This document shows positions 43,123 to 52,035 of a DNA stretch of 64,000 nt, one piece after another. Source of the DNA: Nocardioidaceae bacterium UBA4001 (GTDB taxonomy: Bacteria > Actinomycetota > Actinomycetes > Propionibacteriales > Nocardioidaceae); contig DGBP01000025.1 of the NCBI GenBank assembly GCA_002384855.1, positions 13,225 through 77,224 on the forward strand, read 5' to 3'. Under the pieces are notes generated by a model. It saw only the letters and a program-made list of their open reading frames with translations, was not told the DNA's origin and did not search any database. Both the position numbers and the translations under genes were made by a program. Each line of letters starts with the position of its first letter. Position 1 is the stretch's first letter.

Positions 43123-44907
43123 TCAGGTGGCCCTGCGACGGGCCGTCGGACGGCGCTCCGACGGCTTGGTCACCGGCTGGCCCGCCTCGAGGAGTGCCGC
43201 TCGACGGGCCGCCCCGAAGTCGGCGAGCGCGTCGGCAAGCACCTCCGCCGACGGCGACGAGGCGAGGACGTCGACGCGAAGACCGTGCTCCTCGGCGGTC
43301 TTCGCCGTGGCGGGACCGATCACCGCGATCACGGTCGAGGCGTGCGGCTTGCCCGCGATCCCGACGAGGTTGCGCACCGTCGAGGAGGAGGTGAAGACGA
43401 CCGCGTCGAACTTGCCGGTCTTGATCGCCTCGCGGGTCGGGGCCGGCGGCGGCGTCGCGCGGACCGTACGGTAGGCCGTCACGTCGTCGACCTCCCAGCC
43501 GAGCTCGATGAGTCCCGCCACGAGGGTCTCGGTGGCGATGTCGGCGCGGGGCAGGAAGACCCGGTTGATCGGGTCGAGCACGTCGTCGTACGGCGGCCAG
43601 TCCTCGAGCAGGCCGCGCGCGGACTGCTCGCCCGACGGCACCAGGTCGGCGCGCAGGCCCCAGTCGGCGATCGAGGCGGCGGTCTTGTCACCGACGGCGG
43701 CGATCTTGAGGCCGGAGAAGGCGCGGGCGTCGAGGCCGTACTCGTCGAACTTCTCCCGGACCGCCCGCACCGCGTTGGCAGAGGTGAACGCGATCCACTC
43801 GTAGCGGCCCTCGACGAGCCCCCGGACGGCCTTGTCCATCTGCTGCGGGTTGCGCGGCGGCTCCACGGAGATCGTCGGAACCTCCTCGGGCACCGCGCCG
43901 TAGCCGCGCAGGCGGGCCGACAACGTGCCGGCCTGGTCCTTGGTGCGGGGCACGAGCACCCGCCAGCCGAAAAGCGGCTTGGTCTCGAACCAGGACAGGG
44001 TGGTGCGCAGGTCGACCACGTCACCGACCACCGTGATCGCGGGCGGCGACATCTTGGCGGCGCGACAGTCGGCGGCGATGTTCTCCAGCGTGGACACGAC
44101 CGTCGACTGCTCGGTGGTGGTGCCGACCCGGGTCATCGAGACCGGGGTGGTGGCCGGCCGGCCCGCGGCGACCAGGGCCTTGGCGGTGTCGGCGATCGAG
44201 CTGACTGCGGACAGCAGCACCAGGGTGCGGTTGTCGGCGTACTGGCTCCAGTCCACCTTGGTCTCGCCGCAGGTGACGACCGCGACCTCGCGGTTGTTCT
44301 TGGTGGTCAGCGGGATGCCGGCGTAGGCCGGGACCGCGGTGACCGACGAGACACCGGGGACGATCTCGAAGGCGATGCCGGCCTTCACGCACGCCTGCGC
44401 CTCCTCCGGGCCCGAGGCGTAGACGAACGGGTCGCCGGACATGAGCCGCACGACTCGGCGCCCGGTCTTGGCCTGCTTGACCACGACCTTCGCCCGGGCG
44501 GCGTGGGTCAGCGGCTGGCCGTCGGTCCCGAAGCCGCCGTCGACGATCTCCGGGCCGTCCCCCGGCTCGAGCACCTCGTTGCCGTCGGCGTCCACGACGA
44601 CCCTCGGCGCGGGCAGCCCGAGGCAGGAACGCACCAGGTCGGCGTGGGACGGGACCTCGGTGATCACGACCTCCGCCGAACGCAGCAGGTCGGCCGCGCG
44701 GACGGTCAGCAGGTCGGGGTCCCCGGGGCCGCTGCCCACGAAGGAGACGTACCCGACGGGTGCCGACGGCTTGGTCGCCTCCGGCGTCGCCGTGGACTGG
44801 TCGGACTTCTTCTGCACAGGCTTCGCCTTCGTGGCTCGGGTGGCTGCGGTCTTGGTCACGGTCTTGCTCACAGTCGCCTTCTTGCTGTTGTTCGGCCGTG
44901 CGGTCAT
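43123..44907 (-). CDS. hemD: Fused uroporphyrinogen-III C-methyltransferase / uroporphyrinogen-III synthase
   Basis: This 594-residue bifunctional protein has a methyltransferase domain (about 50-300) and a HemD domain (about 320-590). The first opens with VGSGPGDPDLLTVRAADLL and contains RLMSGDPFVYASGPEEAQA, both signatures of SAM:uroporphyrinogen methyltransferases that lead to sirohaem and cobalamin. The second has VLVPRTKDQAGTLSARLR and FTSANAVRAV. The first 50 residues are lysine-, threonine- and alanine-rich with no fold apparent. The ATG overlaps the hemC stop. Such fusions are common in actinobacteria. Confidence 0.93.
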   Translation of the reverse strand: MTARPNNSKKATVSKTVTKTAATRATKAKPVQKKSDQSTATPEATKPSAPVGYVSFVGSGPGDPDLLTVRAADLLRSAEVVITEVPSHADLVRSCLGLPAPRVVVDADGNEVLEPGDGPEIVDGGFGTDGQPLTHAARAKVVVKQAKTGRRVVRLMSGDPFVYASGPEEAQACVKAGIAFEIVPGVSSVTAVPAYAGIPLTTKNNREVAVVTCGETKVDWSQYADNRTLVLLSAVSSIADTAKALVAAGRPATTPVSMTRVGTTTEQSTVVSTLENIAADCRAAKMSPPAITVVGDVVDLRTTLSWFETKPLFGWRVLVPRTKDQAGTLSARLRGYGAVPEEVPTISVEPPRNPQQMDKAVRGLVEGRYEWIAFTSANAVRAVREKFDEYGLDARAFSGLKIAAVGDKTAASIADWGLRADLVPSGEQSARGLLEDWPPYDDVLDPINRVFLPRADIATETLVAGLIELGWEVDDVTAYRTVRATPPPAPTREAIKTGKFDAVVFTSSSTVRNLVGIAGKPHASTVIAVIGPATAKTAEEHGLRVDVLASSPSAEVLADALADFGAARRAALLEAGQPVTKPSERRPTARRRAT

Positions 44908-45893
44908 GACACCTGCTCCTTGACGAGCGTGTCGGCGCCCTCGTCGAGCATCTCTGCTGCGAGGCGCTGGCCCACTCCGACAGCGTCGTCGGGTGTGCCG
45001 GTGGCGGATCGTCGTACGGCGACGGCGCCGTCGTGCGAGAGAGCGACCGCCCGGACCCACAGCTCGTCGCCGTCATCGCCCTCGGCGACCTCGGCGAGCG
45101 CGCCGACCGGTGCGGAGCAGCCGGCCTCCAGCGCGTTGAGCACGGTCCGTTCGGCCGTGACGGCCGCACGCGTGCGGCCGTCGTCGAGCGCGAGGCGGAC
45201 CTGGTCGACCAGGAACGCCTCGTCGCTGCGGCACTCGACCGCCAGCGCACCCTGCCCGGGGGCAGGGAGCATCTGCAGCGGGTCGAGCACCTCGGTGACC
45301 TCGTCGAGCCGCCCGATCCGGGCCAGCCCAGCCCGCGCGAGCACGACCGCGTCGAGCTCGCCGGAGGTCACCTTCTTGATCCGTGTGTCCACGTTCCCGC
45401 GGATGTCGACGATCTCGAGCCCCATCCCGAGCGCCGCGAGCTGCGAGGCACGACGGGGCGAGCCGGTGCCGATCCGCGACCCGGACGGCAGCTCCCCCAG
45501 CGTCAGGCCGTCGCGGGCTACCAGAGCGTCGCGCGGGTCCTCGCGGAGGGGTACGGCGGCCAGGGCGACCCCCTCGGCGGGGTCGGTCGGAAGGTCCTTG
45601 AGGGAGTGGACGGCGATGTCGACGTCACCGCGCAGGAGCGCCTCGCGCAAGGCGCTCACGAACACCCCGGCGCCACCCATCGAGGCGAGCGGTGCGGCCG
45701 AGACGTCGCCCTCGGTGGTGACCTCGACGAGGACCACCTCGCGGCCGAGCGCCTCGCGCAGCGCCGCCGCCACGGTCCCGCTCTGGGTGCGCGCGAGCAG
45801 TGAGGCGCGGGTGCCGACCCGCAGGGCGCCGGTGTCGGCCTGCTCGCCCCTCGCGCTCGGGCCCGCTCCTGTCCGGGTCAGCTCCTCGCTCAT
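44904..45893 (-). CDS. hemC: Hydroxymethylbilane synthase
   Basis: This 329-residue enzyme polymerises four porphobilinogens. RVGTRASLLARTQSGTVA near residue 26 and AVHSLKDLPT near residue 95 are conserved. RIGTGSPRRASQLAA follows. The dipyrromethane cofactor is attached to the cysteine of LNALEAGCSAPVGALAEV near residue 255. The ATG overlaps the hemA stop by 4 bp and the stop overlaps hemD. Confidence 0.96.
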   Translation of the reverse strand: MSEELTRTGAGPSARGEQADTGALRVGTRASLLARTQSGTVAAALREALGREVVLVEVTTEGDVSAAPLASMGGAGVFVSALREALLRGDVDIAVHSLKDLPTDPAEGVALAAVPLREDPRDALVARDGLTLGELPSGSRIGTGSPRRASQLAALGMGLEIVDIRGNVDTRIKKVTSGELDAVVLARAGLARIGRLDEVTEVLDPLQMLPAPGQGALAVECRSDEAFLVDQVRLALDDGRTRAAVTAERTVLNALEAGCSAPVGALAEVAEGDDGDELWVRAVALSHDGAVAVRRSATGTPDDAVGVGQRLAAEMLDEGADTLVKEQVS

Positions 45894-47185
45894 CGGGCCC
45901 CCTCCGCGCGGGTCACGGCCGCGACGGCCTCGGAGTCGAGCGCGAACAGCTCGGCGAGCGCGGCGGCGTAGGACACCGCACCGGTCTCGTTGGCCAGCTC
46001 CTTCACGCGCACCGTGGGCTGGTGGAGCAGCTTGTCGGCGACCCGGCGGATCGCCATCTCGACCTCGGCCCGGGCCTGTGGGTCGAGCTCAGGGACGCGC
46101 AGGAGAAGCCTCTCGAGCTCGGCCTCGACGACCCCGGTGGCCATGGTGCGCAGCGCGACCACCGTCGGGGTGACGCTCGCCGAGCGGCGGGCGGCGAGAA
46201 AGGCGCTGATCTCCTCGGCGACGATGTCCTTGACCGCGGCGATGTCCGAGCCGGTCTCGCCGTCGTGCAGCTCCTCGGCGAGCCGGGCGAGGCCGACGAG
46301 CTCGATCCCCGGCAGCTCGCCGACCGCGGGGTCGACGTCGTGGGGTAGTGCGAGGTCGAGGATCGCGAGCGGGTCGGTGGCGTGGCTGCGGGCGGCGGCG
46401 ACCTGGCTGAGCGGGAGGACCACGCCGGCCGCACCGGTGCAGGAGATGAGCACGTCAGCCGCGCCGATCTCCGCCTGCAGGCTGGACAGCGCGGCGACCC
46501 GGCCGTCGTACTGCTCGGCGAGCCGGGCCGCGTGGGCGTCGGTGCGGTTGGCGATGGCCACGTCGACGGCACCGAGCCGGGACACGGTGGCGACGGCCAG
46601 CGAGGCCATGGCGCCGGCGCCGACGACGACCACGCGCTTCCCGGAGACCGGCCCGACGTGCTCGACGGCCCGGTCGAGGGCGGCGGTCACCAGCGACGGC
46701 GCGGCCCGGTCGATGTCGGTCTCCGCGTGGGCGCGCTTTCCGACGCGGAGCGCCTGCTGGAACAGCAGGTTGAGGGCGGGACCGATCGTGCCGACCTCCT
46801 GGCCGATGCGCAGCGCGTCACGGGCCTGGCCGAGGATCTGGCCCTCGCCGACCACCATCGAGTCCAGGCCCGAGGCGACGTTGAACAGGTGCGAGACCGC
46901 CCGATCGTCGTAGTGGACGTACAGGTGCGGCACGACCTCCTCGGGGTCCTGGCCGGTGCGCTCGCAGAGCATCCGCGAGACGGTCTCGACGCTGCCGTGG
47001 AACCGGTCCACGTCGGCGTAGATCTCGACCCGGTTGCAGGTGGTCAGCGCCGTGGCCTCGAGGACGTGCTCGGAATCCGCCACGTCGTGGACCAGCTTCG
47101 ACACGCCCTCCTCGTCGAGCGACAGGGCCTCGAGGAGGGAGACGGGGGCGGTCTTGTGCGACACCCCGACGACGAGCACGCTCAT
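45890..47185 (-). CDS. hemA: Glutamyl-tRNA reductase
   Basis: This 431-residue NADPH enzyme reduces glutamyl-tRNA to glutamate-1-semialdehyde, the committed step of haem synthesis. GVSHKTAPVSLLEAL is at 7-21, the catalytic cysteine C50 in TTCNRVEIYA, and GEGQILGQARDAL near residue 110. VVVGAGAMASLAVATVSRLG binds NADPH. The C-terminal dimerisation region ends the protein. The ATG overlaps the rex stop by 4 bp, so haem synthesis is coupled to the redox regulator. Confidence 0.96.
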   Translation of the reverse strand: MSVLVVGVSHKTAPVSLLEALSLDEEGVSKLVHDVADSEHVLEATALTTCNRVEIYADVDRFHGSVETVSRMLCERTGQDPEEVVPHLYVHYDDRAVSHLFNVASGLDSMVVGEGQILGQARDALRIGQEVGTIGPALNLLFQQALRVGKRAHAETDIDRAAPSLVTAALDRAVEHVGPVSGKRVVVVGAGAMASLAVATVSRLGAVDVAIANRTDAHAARLAEQYDGRVAALSSLQAEIGAADVLISCTGAAGVVLPLSQVAAARSHATDPLAILDLALPHDVDPAVGELPGIELVGLARLAEELHDGETGSDIAAVKDIVAEEISAFLAARRSASVTPTVVALRTMATGVVEAELERLLLRVPELDPQARAEVEMAIRRVADKLLHQPTVRVKELANETGAVSYAAALAELFALDSEAVAAVTRAEGAR

Positions 47186-47994
47186 GCAGGCTCACCCACC
47201 CGCGACAGGTCCGTGGGGGTGGGCGGGGCGGTGACGAGACCCTCGGTGGTGCTCAACGCCTTGCGCTGCTCGTGGTAGGCGAGGATCTGCAGCTCGATGG
47301 AGAGGTCGACCTTGCGCACGTCGACCCCCGCCGGGACCGCCAGCACGGCAGGCGCGAAGTTCAAGATGCTGGTCACGCCGGCGCCGACGAGGCGGTCGCA
47401 CACGCCCTGGGCTGCGGCCGCCGGCGTCGCGATGACGCCGATCGCGACCTGCTGCTCCTCCACGACCACCTCGAGGTCGTCGATCGACCCGACGACCATG
47501 GAGCCGACCCGCTCGCCCACCTGGGCCGGGTCGCTGTCGAGCAGCGCGACGATCCGGAAGCCGCGGGAGGTGAAGCCGGAGTAGTTCGCGAGGGCGTGCC
47601 CCAGGTTTCCGATCCCGATGATGACGACGGGCCAGTCCTGGGTGACCCCGATCTCGCGGGCGATCTGGTAGCGCAGGTACTCCACGTCGTACCCGACGCC
47701 GCGGGTGCCGTAGGAGCCGAGGTAGGAGAGGTCCTTGCGGAGCTTGGCGCTGTTCACGCCGGCCGCGGAGGCGAGCTCCTCGCTGGAGCTGGTCGCGATG
47801 CCCCGCTCGGCGAGAGCGGTGAGTGCGCGCAGGTAGATCGGCAGGCGGGCGACGGTTGCCTCGGGGATCCCGCGCTCGGCCGTGCGAGCGGCGCCTTCCG
47901 GCACGCTGCCGACCCGCGCCTCGGGTCGGGACGCACCCGCCCCGGCGCCCTGGGTGGGGCCGGTTCCGTTGCGGCTCTCACGCGCTGGTGTCAC
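47182..47994 (-). CDS. rex: Redox-sensing transcriptional repressor Rex
   Basis: This 270-residue repressor senses the NADH/NAD+ ratio. A winged-helix domain (about 45-125) contains SAAGVNSAKLRKDLSYLGSYG and GTRGVGYDVEYL, both Rex signatures. The Rossmann domain has GIGNLGHAL at 127-135. The first 40 residues are a glycine/proline/arginine-rich extension before the usual Rex start. It heads rex-hemA-hemC-hemD-hemB, an order shared with Streptomyces. Candidate operators lie upstream of rex itself and of menJ-nuo. Confidence 0.95.
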   Translation of the reverse strand: MTPARESRNGTGPTQGAGAGASRPEARVGSVPEGAARTAERGIPEATVARLPIYLRALTALAERGIATSSSEELASAAGVNSAKLRKDLSYLGSYGTRGVGYDVEYLRYQIAREIGVTQDWPVVIIGIGNLGHALANYSGFTSRGFRIVALLDSDPAQVGERVGSMVVGSIDDLEVVVEEQQVAIGVIATPAAAAQGVCDRLVGAGVTSILNFAPAVLAVPAGVDVRKVDLSIELQILAYHEQRKALSTTEGLVTAPPTPTDLSRVGEPA

Positions 47995-48075
47995 GACACT
48001 CCTGATGTCCGCCGGGGCGCAGGAGACGACCCCGTATCTCGGGGCGCGCCGCCCGGCGGCAGGGCCACTTTAGGA

Positions 48076-48097
48076 GTTTGTGAACGCGGGAACAAAC
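48076..48097. promoter_or_regulatory. Candidate Rex operator upstream of rex
   Basis: The left half TTGTGAACGCG equals that of the Streptomyces Rex site. The right half, GGAACAA, is diverged from TTCACAA, though the outermost GTTTGT/ACAAAC is a perfect inverted repeat. It lies about 85 bp before the rex start. Autoregulation is known for streptomycete Rex. Confidence 0.45.
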
Positions 48098-48170
48098 CGG
48101 GACGGCTGCATCCCTAGCACAGGTGACCCGTCTCACCCGTGGCGGGGTCCTCGGGTCGGGACCGAGGTGT

Positions 48171-48455
48171 CTAGACGAGCGCGGCGCGCAGCCGCTGCGC
48201 GTCGACCCGCCAGAAGTCGTGCTGCTCGCCGTCGACGTAGGTGACCGGGATCTGTTCGCCGAAGGCGCTCATCAGCTCCTCGGACGTGGTGATGTCGACC
48301 TCGTCGAAGTGCTCACCGAGCTCGGCACACACCGCGGCGACCACCGCCCTGGCGTCGTCGCACAGGTGGCATCCGGGCTTGGAGTAGAGCACGACCCGCG
48401 GGGGTGGCTCCCCCAGCTCGGTGTGCTCCGGCTCGTGCCCCCCCGGCCCGGTCAC
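48171..48455 (-). CDS. Glutaredoxin-like protein
   Basis: This 94-residue thioredoxin-fold protein has the redox motif CHLC in VLYSKPGCHLCDDARAVV near residue 25 and the cis-proline region QIPVTYVDG near residue 66. The length suits the family (DUF836-like glutaredoxins). Its partner is not known. It overlaps the stop of the acyl-CoA ligase gene by 4 bp, so the two are co-expressed. A homologue sits beside hemA in mycobacteria, recalled as Rv0508. Confidence 0.85.
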   Translation of the reverse strand: MTGPGGHEPEHTELGEPPPRVVLYSKPGCHLCDDARAVVAAVCAELGEHFDEVDITTSEELMSAFGEQIPVTYVDGEQHDFWRVDAQRLRAALV

Positions 48456-50053
48456 TCGAGGAGCCCCAGGTAGCGGCGTCGCTCGGTGGCCCGCAGCCGT
48501 CCCTTGGCGACCTTGCCGGTCACCGTGTGCGGCAGCTCGTCGACGACCTCGACCACCGACGGCTGCTTGAACCTGGCCAGTCGTTCCGCACAGTGGGACC
48601 GCACCCGGCCCTCCACCTCAACCGGCGACAGCGAGGTGCTCGGCACCGGCACCACGTAGGCCACGACCGCCTCGCCGGTCTGATCGTCGGGGACGCCGAT
48701 GACGGCGGCCTCGACGACGACGTCGAGCTCGCCGATCACGTCCTCCACCTCGACGGGGTAGACGTTGAACCCCGAGACGATCACGAGCTCCTTGAGCCGG
48801 TCGACGAGGAACAGGTCGCCGTCCTCGTCGAGGAAGCCGACGTCGCCCGTGGCCCACCAGCCGTCCTCGCCCGGGCCGTCCTCCCCGTCGGGCCAGTAGC
48901 CGGAGAAAAGGTTGTCGCCGCGGACCTCGATCTCCCCCGGGTCCGACCCCTCGGGCCGGTGACCGGCGTCGTCGACCAGCCGCAGCTCGATGCCGGGCAG
49001 CGCGCACCCGACCGACCCGCGCTTAGGCGTTCCGCTGCCCAGCGTGGAGGTCACCACGGGCGCCGCCTCGGTCAGGCCGTACCCCTGGTGGACAGGGACC
49101 CCCGCCCGCTCCTCGAAGGCCTCGGCGACCTCCGGCGGCAGCGGGGCGGAGCCGGACAGCACGAGGCGGACGCCTCGCAGGCGCTCGGCGAGGTCCTCGA
49201 CGTCCCGCCAGTGCGTGAGGGCCGGCGGCGCCACCGGTACGACGGTCACCGCCTCGTCCTCGATGACGTGCAGGGTCTCGTCGGGGTCGAACCTCTCGAG
49301 GAGCACCAGCCGCGCCGCGTGGCCGACCACCTGCCCCAGGACGGCGTTGAGTCCGTAGACGTGGAACAGCGGCAACACCCCGAGCACCGTGTCCGCGGAG
49401 GTGACCGGGGGGTTCGCGACGGCACCTGCCTGCTCGACGTTCGCGAGCAGGGCCCGGTGGGACAGCATCGCCGCGCGGGGGCGGCCCGAGGTGCCGCTGG
49501 TGTACAGCAGGACCGCGAGCGCCTCGGCGTCCATCGACGGCGGCACCTCACGACCCTCGGCGCCGGCCAGGTCGGACCAGGGCGTCTCGCCGGGAAGCGC
49601 CGGAGCAGACGCCACGACGATGCGCGGCACGACCGTTCGGGCGCGCAGCTCCTCGTCGGCACCGGCCAGCGCGTCCTCCAGCCCGGCGACGGCCGCGCGG
49701 ACGGTGGTGACCGTGCTCAGGTCCGCCACCACGGCCCGGGCGCCGGAGTCGGCGATCATCCGGACCGTCTCGCCCGTGGCCGAGCCGGGGTTGACGGGGA
49801 CGGCCACCAGCCGGGCCCGCAGCGTCGCGAGGTAGGCCGTGACGAGCTCGATCCGGTTCGGCAGGGCGAACATGACCCGATGGCCCGCGACGAGGCCGAG
49901 CCCGGACAGCCCGTGGGCAACCCGGTCCACCTCGCTGTCGAGCTCGCGCCAGGTGACCCGGCGTCCGGAGGCCGACTCGACCAGGGCGACCCGGTCGGGA
50001 GACGTCTGGGCCGCACGCGCGAGAAGGTCGGCGAAGTTGGCGACGGAAGTCAC
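48452..50053 (-). CDS. AMP-binding acyl-CoA synthetase
   Basis: This 533-residue ANL-superfamily enzyme has the ATP-binding loop LLYTSGTSGRPRAAMLS near residue 180, the HVYGLNAVLGQ A4 region and HQGYGLTEAAPVV near residue 325. TGDVGFLDEDGDLFLVDRLKELVIVSGFNVYP near residue 400 and the C-terminal TVTGKVAKGRLR with the catalytic lysine complete the set. The substrate is probably a fatty acid but is not evident from sequence. I start at the GTG that follows a CAGACT -10 box by 7 bases. Confidence 0.88.
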   Translation of the reverse strand: MTSVANFADLLARAAQTSPDRVALVESASGRRVTWRELDSEVDRVAHGLSGLGLVAGHRVMFALPNRIELVTAYLATLRARLVAVPVNPGSATGETVRMIADSGARAVVADLSTVTTVRAAVAGLEDALAGADEELRARTVVPRIVVASAPALPGETPWSDLAGAEGREVPPSMDAEALAVLLYTSGTSGRPRAAMLSHRALLANVEQAGAVANPPVTSADTVLGVLPLFHVYGLNAVLGQVVGHAARLVLLERFDPDETLHVIEDEAVTVVPVAPPALTHWRDVEDLAERLRGVRLVLSGSAPLPPEVAEAFEERAGVPVHQGYGLTEAAPVVTSTLGSGTPKRGSVGCALPGIELRLVDDAGHRPEGSDPGEIEVRGDNLFSGYWPDGEDGPGEDGWWATGDVGFLDEDGDLFLVDRLKELVIVSGFNVYPVEVEDVIGELDVVVEAAVIGVPDDQTGEAVVAYVVPVPSTSLSPVEVEGRVRSHCAERLARFKQPSVVEVVDELPHTVTGKVAKGRLRATERRRYLGLLE

Positions 50054-50060
50054 GGCGCCG

Positions 50061-50066
50061 AGTCTG
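50061..50066 (-). promoter_or_regulatory. -10 box for the acyl-CoA synthetase gene (leaderless)
   Basis: CAGACT on the minus strand ends 7 bases before the GTG. Confidence 0.35.
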
Positions 50067-50118
50067 GCACAACCGACGTTCGACCTCCGCGCACGGTGAC
50101 CTCGGGAGCGCCGGACAC

Positions 50119-50124
50119 TAGGGT
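50119..50124 (+). promoter_or_regulatory. -10 box for the HAD phosphatase gene (leaderless)
   Basis: TAGGGT ends 7 bases before the GTG at 50132. Confidence 0.5.
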
Positions 50125-50131
50125 GAGCTGC

Positions 50132-51031
50132 GTGAACCGGGCCCAGGGCAGCAGACGCCACCGCCACCGCGGCAACCTCGATCTGCGCCGGCGCTCGGTG
50201 CTCGCGGGCGAGGCCGCAGCCGCGGCGGCCGAGGTCGAGTCGGCGCTGGCCACCCCCCCGGACCCGGCGTCGGCGGCGTTCTTCGACGTGGACAACACGA
50301 TCATGCAGGGCGCCTCGATCTTCCACCTCGCCAAGGGCTTGCACCGCCGGAAGTTCTTCACGACTCGCGAGATCCTCGGCGCCGCCTGGAAGCAGGCCTA
50401 CTTCCGCATCGTCGGCGTGGAGGACCCCGAGCACGTCGCCGAGGCCCGGGCCTCGGCCCTGGAGTTCATCAAGGGGCACCGGGTCGAGGAGCTGCAGGCA
50501 CTCGGGGAGGAGATCTTCGAGGAGGCCATGGCGCACCGGATCTGGCCCGGCACGAGGGCCCTCGCGCAGCTGCACCTCGACCAGGGCCAGCGGGTGTGGC
50601 TGGTGACCGCAGCCCCGATCGAGATCGCGACGATCATCGCCCGGCGGCTCGGCCTCACCGGCGCGTTGGGCACCGTGTCCGAGCACGTCGACGGCGTCTA
50701 CACCGGCCGTCTCGTCGGCGAGCTCCTGCACGGACCCGCCAAGGGCGAGGCGGTGCGCGCACTCGCCGACCGGGAGGGTCTGGACCTGTCCCGCTGCTCG
50801 GCGTACTCCGACTCCTTCAACGACCTGCCGATGCTCTCCATGGTCGGCGACCCCTGCGTGATCAACCCGGACTCACGGCTGCGCGAACACGCGAAGGCCA
50901 ACGGCTGGCGGATCCGCGACTACCGGACCGGTCGCAAGGCCGCCCGTGTGGGCCTGATGGCGGCGAGCGTGGCCGGCGCGGTCAGCGGGAGCGTGGCCGC
51001 CGGGCTGGCGATCCGCCGGAAGGTCCGCTGA
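50132..51031 (+). CDS. HAD-IB family phosphatase (SerB1-like)
   Basis: This 299-residue haloacid-dehalogenase-family hydrolase has motif I as FFDVDNTIMQG near residue 51, motif II in WLVTAAPIEIATIIA near residue 155, a lysine segment GPAKGEAVRALA, and motif III YSDSFNDLPMLSMVG near residue 228. The subfamily includes phosphoserine phosphatases and lysophospholipid-type phosphatases; the substrate is not clear here. The N-terminal 45 residues are basic and alanine-rich, and the C-terminus ends in a short hydrophobic stretch. I use the GTG placed 7 bases after the -10 box. Confidence 0.85.
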   Translation: MNRAQGSRRHRHRGNLDLRRRSVLAGEAAAAAAEVESALATPPDPASAAFFDVDNTIMQGASIFHLAKGLHRRKFFTTREILGAAWKQAYFRIVGVEDPEHVAEARASALEFIKGHRVEELQALGEEIFEEAMAHRIWPGTRALAQLHLDQGQRVWLVTAAPIEIATIIARRLGLTGALGTVSEHVDGVYTGRLVGELLHGPAKGEAVRALADREGLDLSRCSAYSDSFNDLPMLSMVGDPCVINPDSRLREHAKANGWRIRDYRTGRKAARVGLMAASVAGAVSGSVAAGLAIRRKVR

Positions 51032-51097
51032 ACGGGTTTCCCGCCGGGTGTGTCGGGGAACACTCCCGACTGGTGCAACTCAGAGTTACAGAAAGGG

Positions 51098-51126
51098 TTC
51101 ACAAAGGGGGAGTACCCGCCTAGCCT
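51098..51126 (+). promoter_or_regulatory. Housekeeping-type promoter of the sigma factor gene
   Basis: TTCACA (51098-51103) and TAGCCT (51121-51126) are 17 bp apart. Transcription from here would give a leader of about 55 nt before the ATG at 51188. Confidence 0.5.
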
Positions 51127-51187
51127 GGGTTGCTGGTCGAGGGAGCCTGGCCCGGAGGGGGCCGGACGAGGGAGCGGCGAGTTACCG

Positions 51188-51964
51188 ATGTACACGCGTA
51201 GTGCCGAGTTCGCGCACGGTCTCGCTGCGCTGCGTATGGCACTGGCCGACGTTCTCCACCCCGAGGCCGCCCTCGCCTGCGCCGGGACCACCGGACCGAC
51301 CCGACCCTCCGCCGTGGCGAGCCACCTCCTGCTGTCCGAGGCGGTGGAGTACCACCCCGAGCCGCCCGCGGCGCCCGACGCCGACCTGGCCTGCTCGTCG
51401 GAGACCGACGAGGCCGAGGGAGCCCGCCTCATCGCGCTGGTCGAGCTCGCCCGCGCCGGCGACGCCGAGGCGTTCGGGCAGCTCTACGACCACTACCACG
51501 CCTCGGTCTACCGCTTCGTGTACTACCGGGTCGGCTCCGTCGCCCTCGCCGAGGACCTCACCTCGGACACGTTCTTCCGCGCTCTGCGCAGCATGAGCTC
51601 GTTCAAGTGGCAGGGCAAGGACTTCGGGGCGTGGCTGATGACGATCGCCCGCAACCTGACCACCGACCACTACAAGGCCGGCCGCACGCGGCTCGAGCTC
51701 GCCACCGACGACATGGCCGTCCACGACACCGCGACCGAGGGACCGGAGAACGCCGTCCTCGCCTCCCTCACCAACGAGGCCCTGCTCGAGGCGCTCGGTC
51801 GCCTCCCCGCCGAGCAGCAGGAGTGCCTGATCATGCGCTTCCTGCAGGGCTTCTCGATCGCAGAGACCGCCAAGGTCCTAGGCCGCAGTGACGGAGCGGT
51901 CAAACAGCTGCAGCTTCGGGGCGTGCGCAACCTCGCGAAGCTGCTCCCGGACGGCCTGCGGTGA
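51188..51964 (+). CDS. bldN: ECF sigma factor of the BldN type
   Basis: This 258-residue ECF sigma factor has an unusual N-terminal extension of about 85 residues, followed by sigma region 2 (from AGDAEAFGQLYDHYH, with AEDLTSDTFFRALR) and region 4 (LPAEQQECLIMRFLQGFSIAETAKVLGRSDGAVKQLQ). Streptomyces sigma-BldN is made as a pro-protein with a similar leader and starts much like MYTRSAEFAHGLAALR. The next gene encodes a likely anti-sigma, as bldN-rsbN does. Synteny with rex and the hem operon also matches Streptomyces as I recall it. The symbol reflects inferred orthology. Confidence 0.85.
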   Translation: MYTRSAEFAHGLAALRMALADVLHPEAALACAGTTGPTRPSAVASHLLLSEAVEYHPEPPAAPDADLACSSETDEAEGARLIALVELARAGDAEAFGQLYDHYHASVYRFVYYRVGSVALAEDLTSDTFFRALRSMSSFKWQGKDFGAWLMTIARNLTTDHYKAGRTRLELATDDMAVHDTATEGPENAVLASLTNEALLEALGRLPAEQQECLIMRFLQGFSIAETAKVLGRSDGAVKQLQLRGVRNLAKLLPDGLR

Positions 51965-51996
51965 CCGGTCCGTCCATGCCGCAGCCGGCGACCCGC

Positions 51997-52035
51997 TGTC
52001 AAGGGTGGGGTGCGTCACCCCCCGTAACCTTGACA
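51997..52035 (+). terminator. Interrupted hairpin between sigma and anti-sigma genes
   Basis: TGTCAAGG (51997-52004) pairs with CCTTGACA (52028-52035), and inside it GGGGTG (52007-52012) pairs with CACCCC (52016-52021) around a 3-nt loop. It could end or attenuate the sigma factor transcript. The -35 of the downstream promoter lies within the right arm region. Confidence 0.5.

Noticed and set aside
43285..46173. A 962-residue plus-strand open frame
   Set aside because: It lies opposite hemD, hemC and hemA, which have clear family motifs; composition is typical of a shadow frame.
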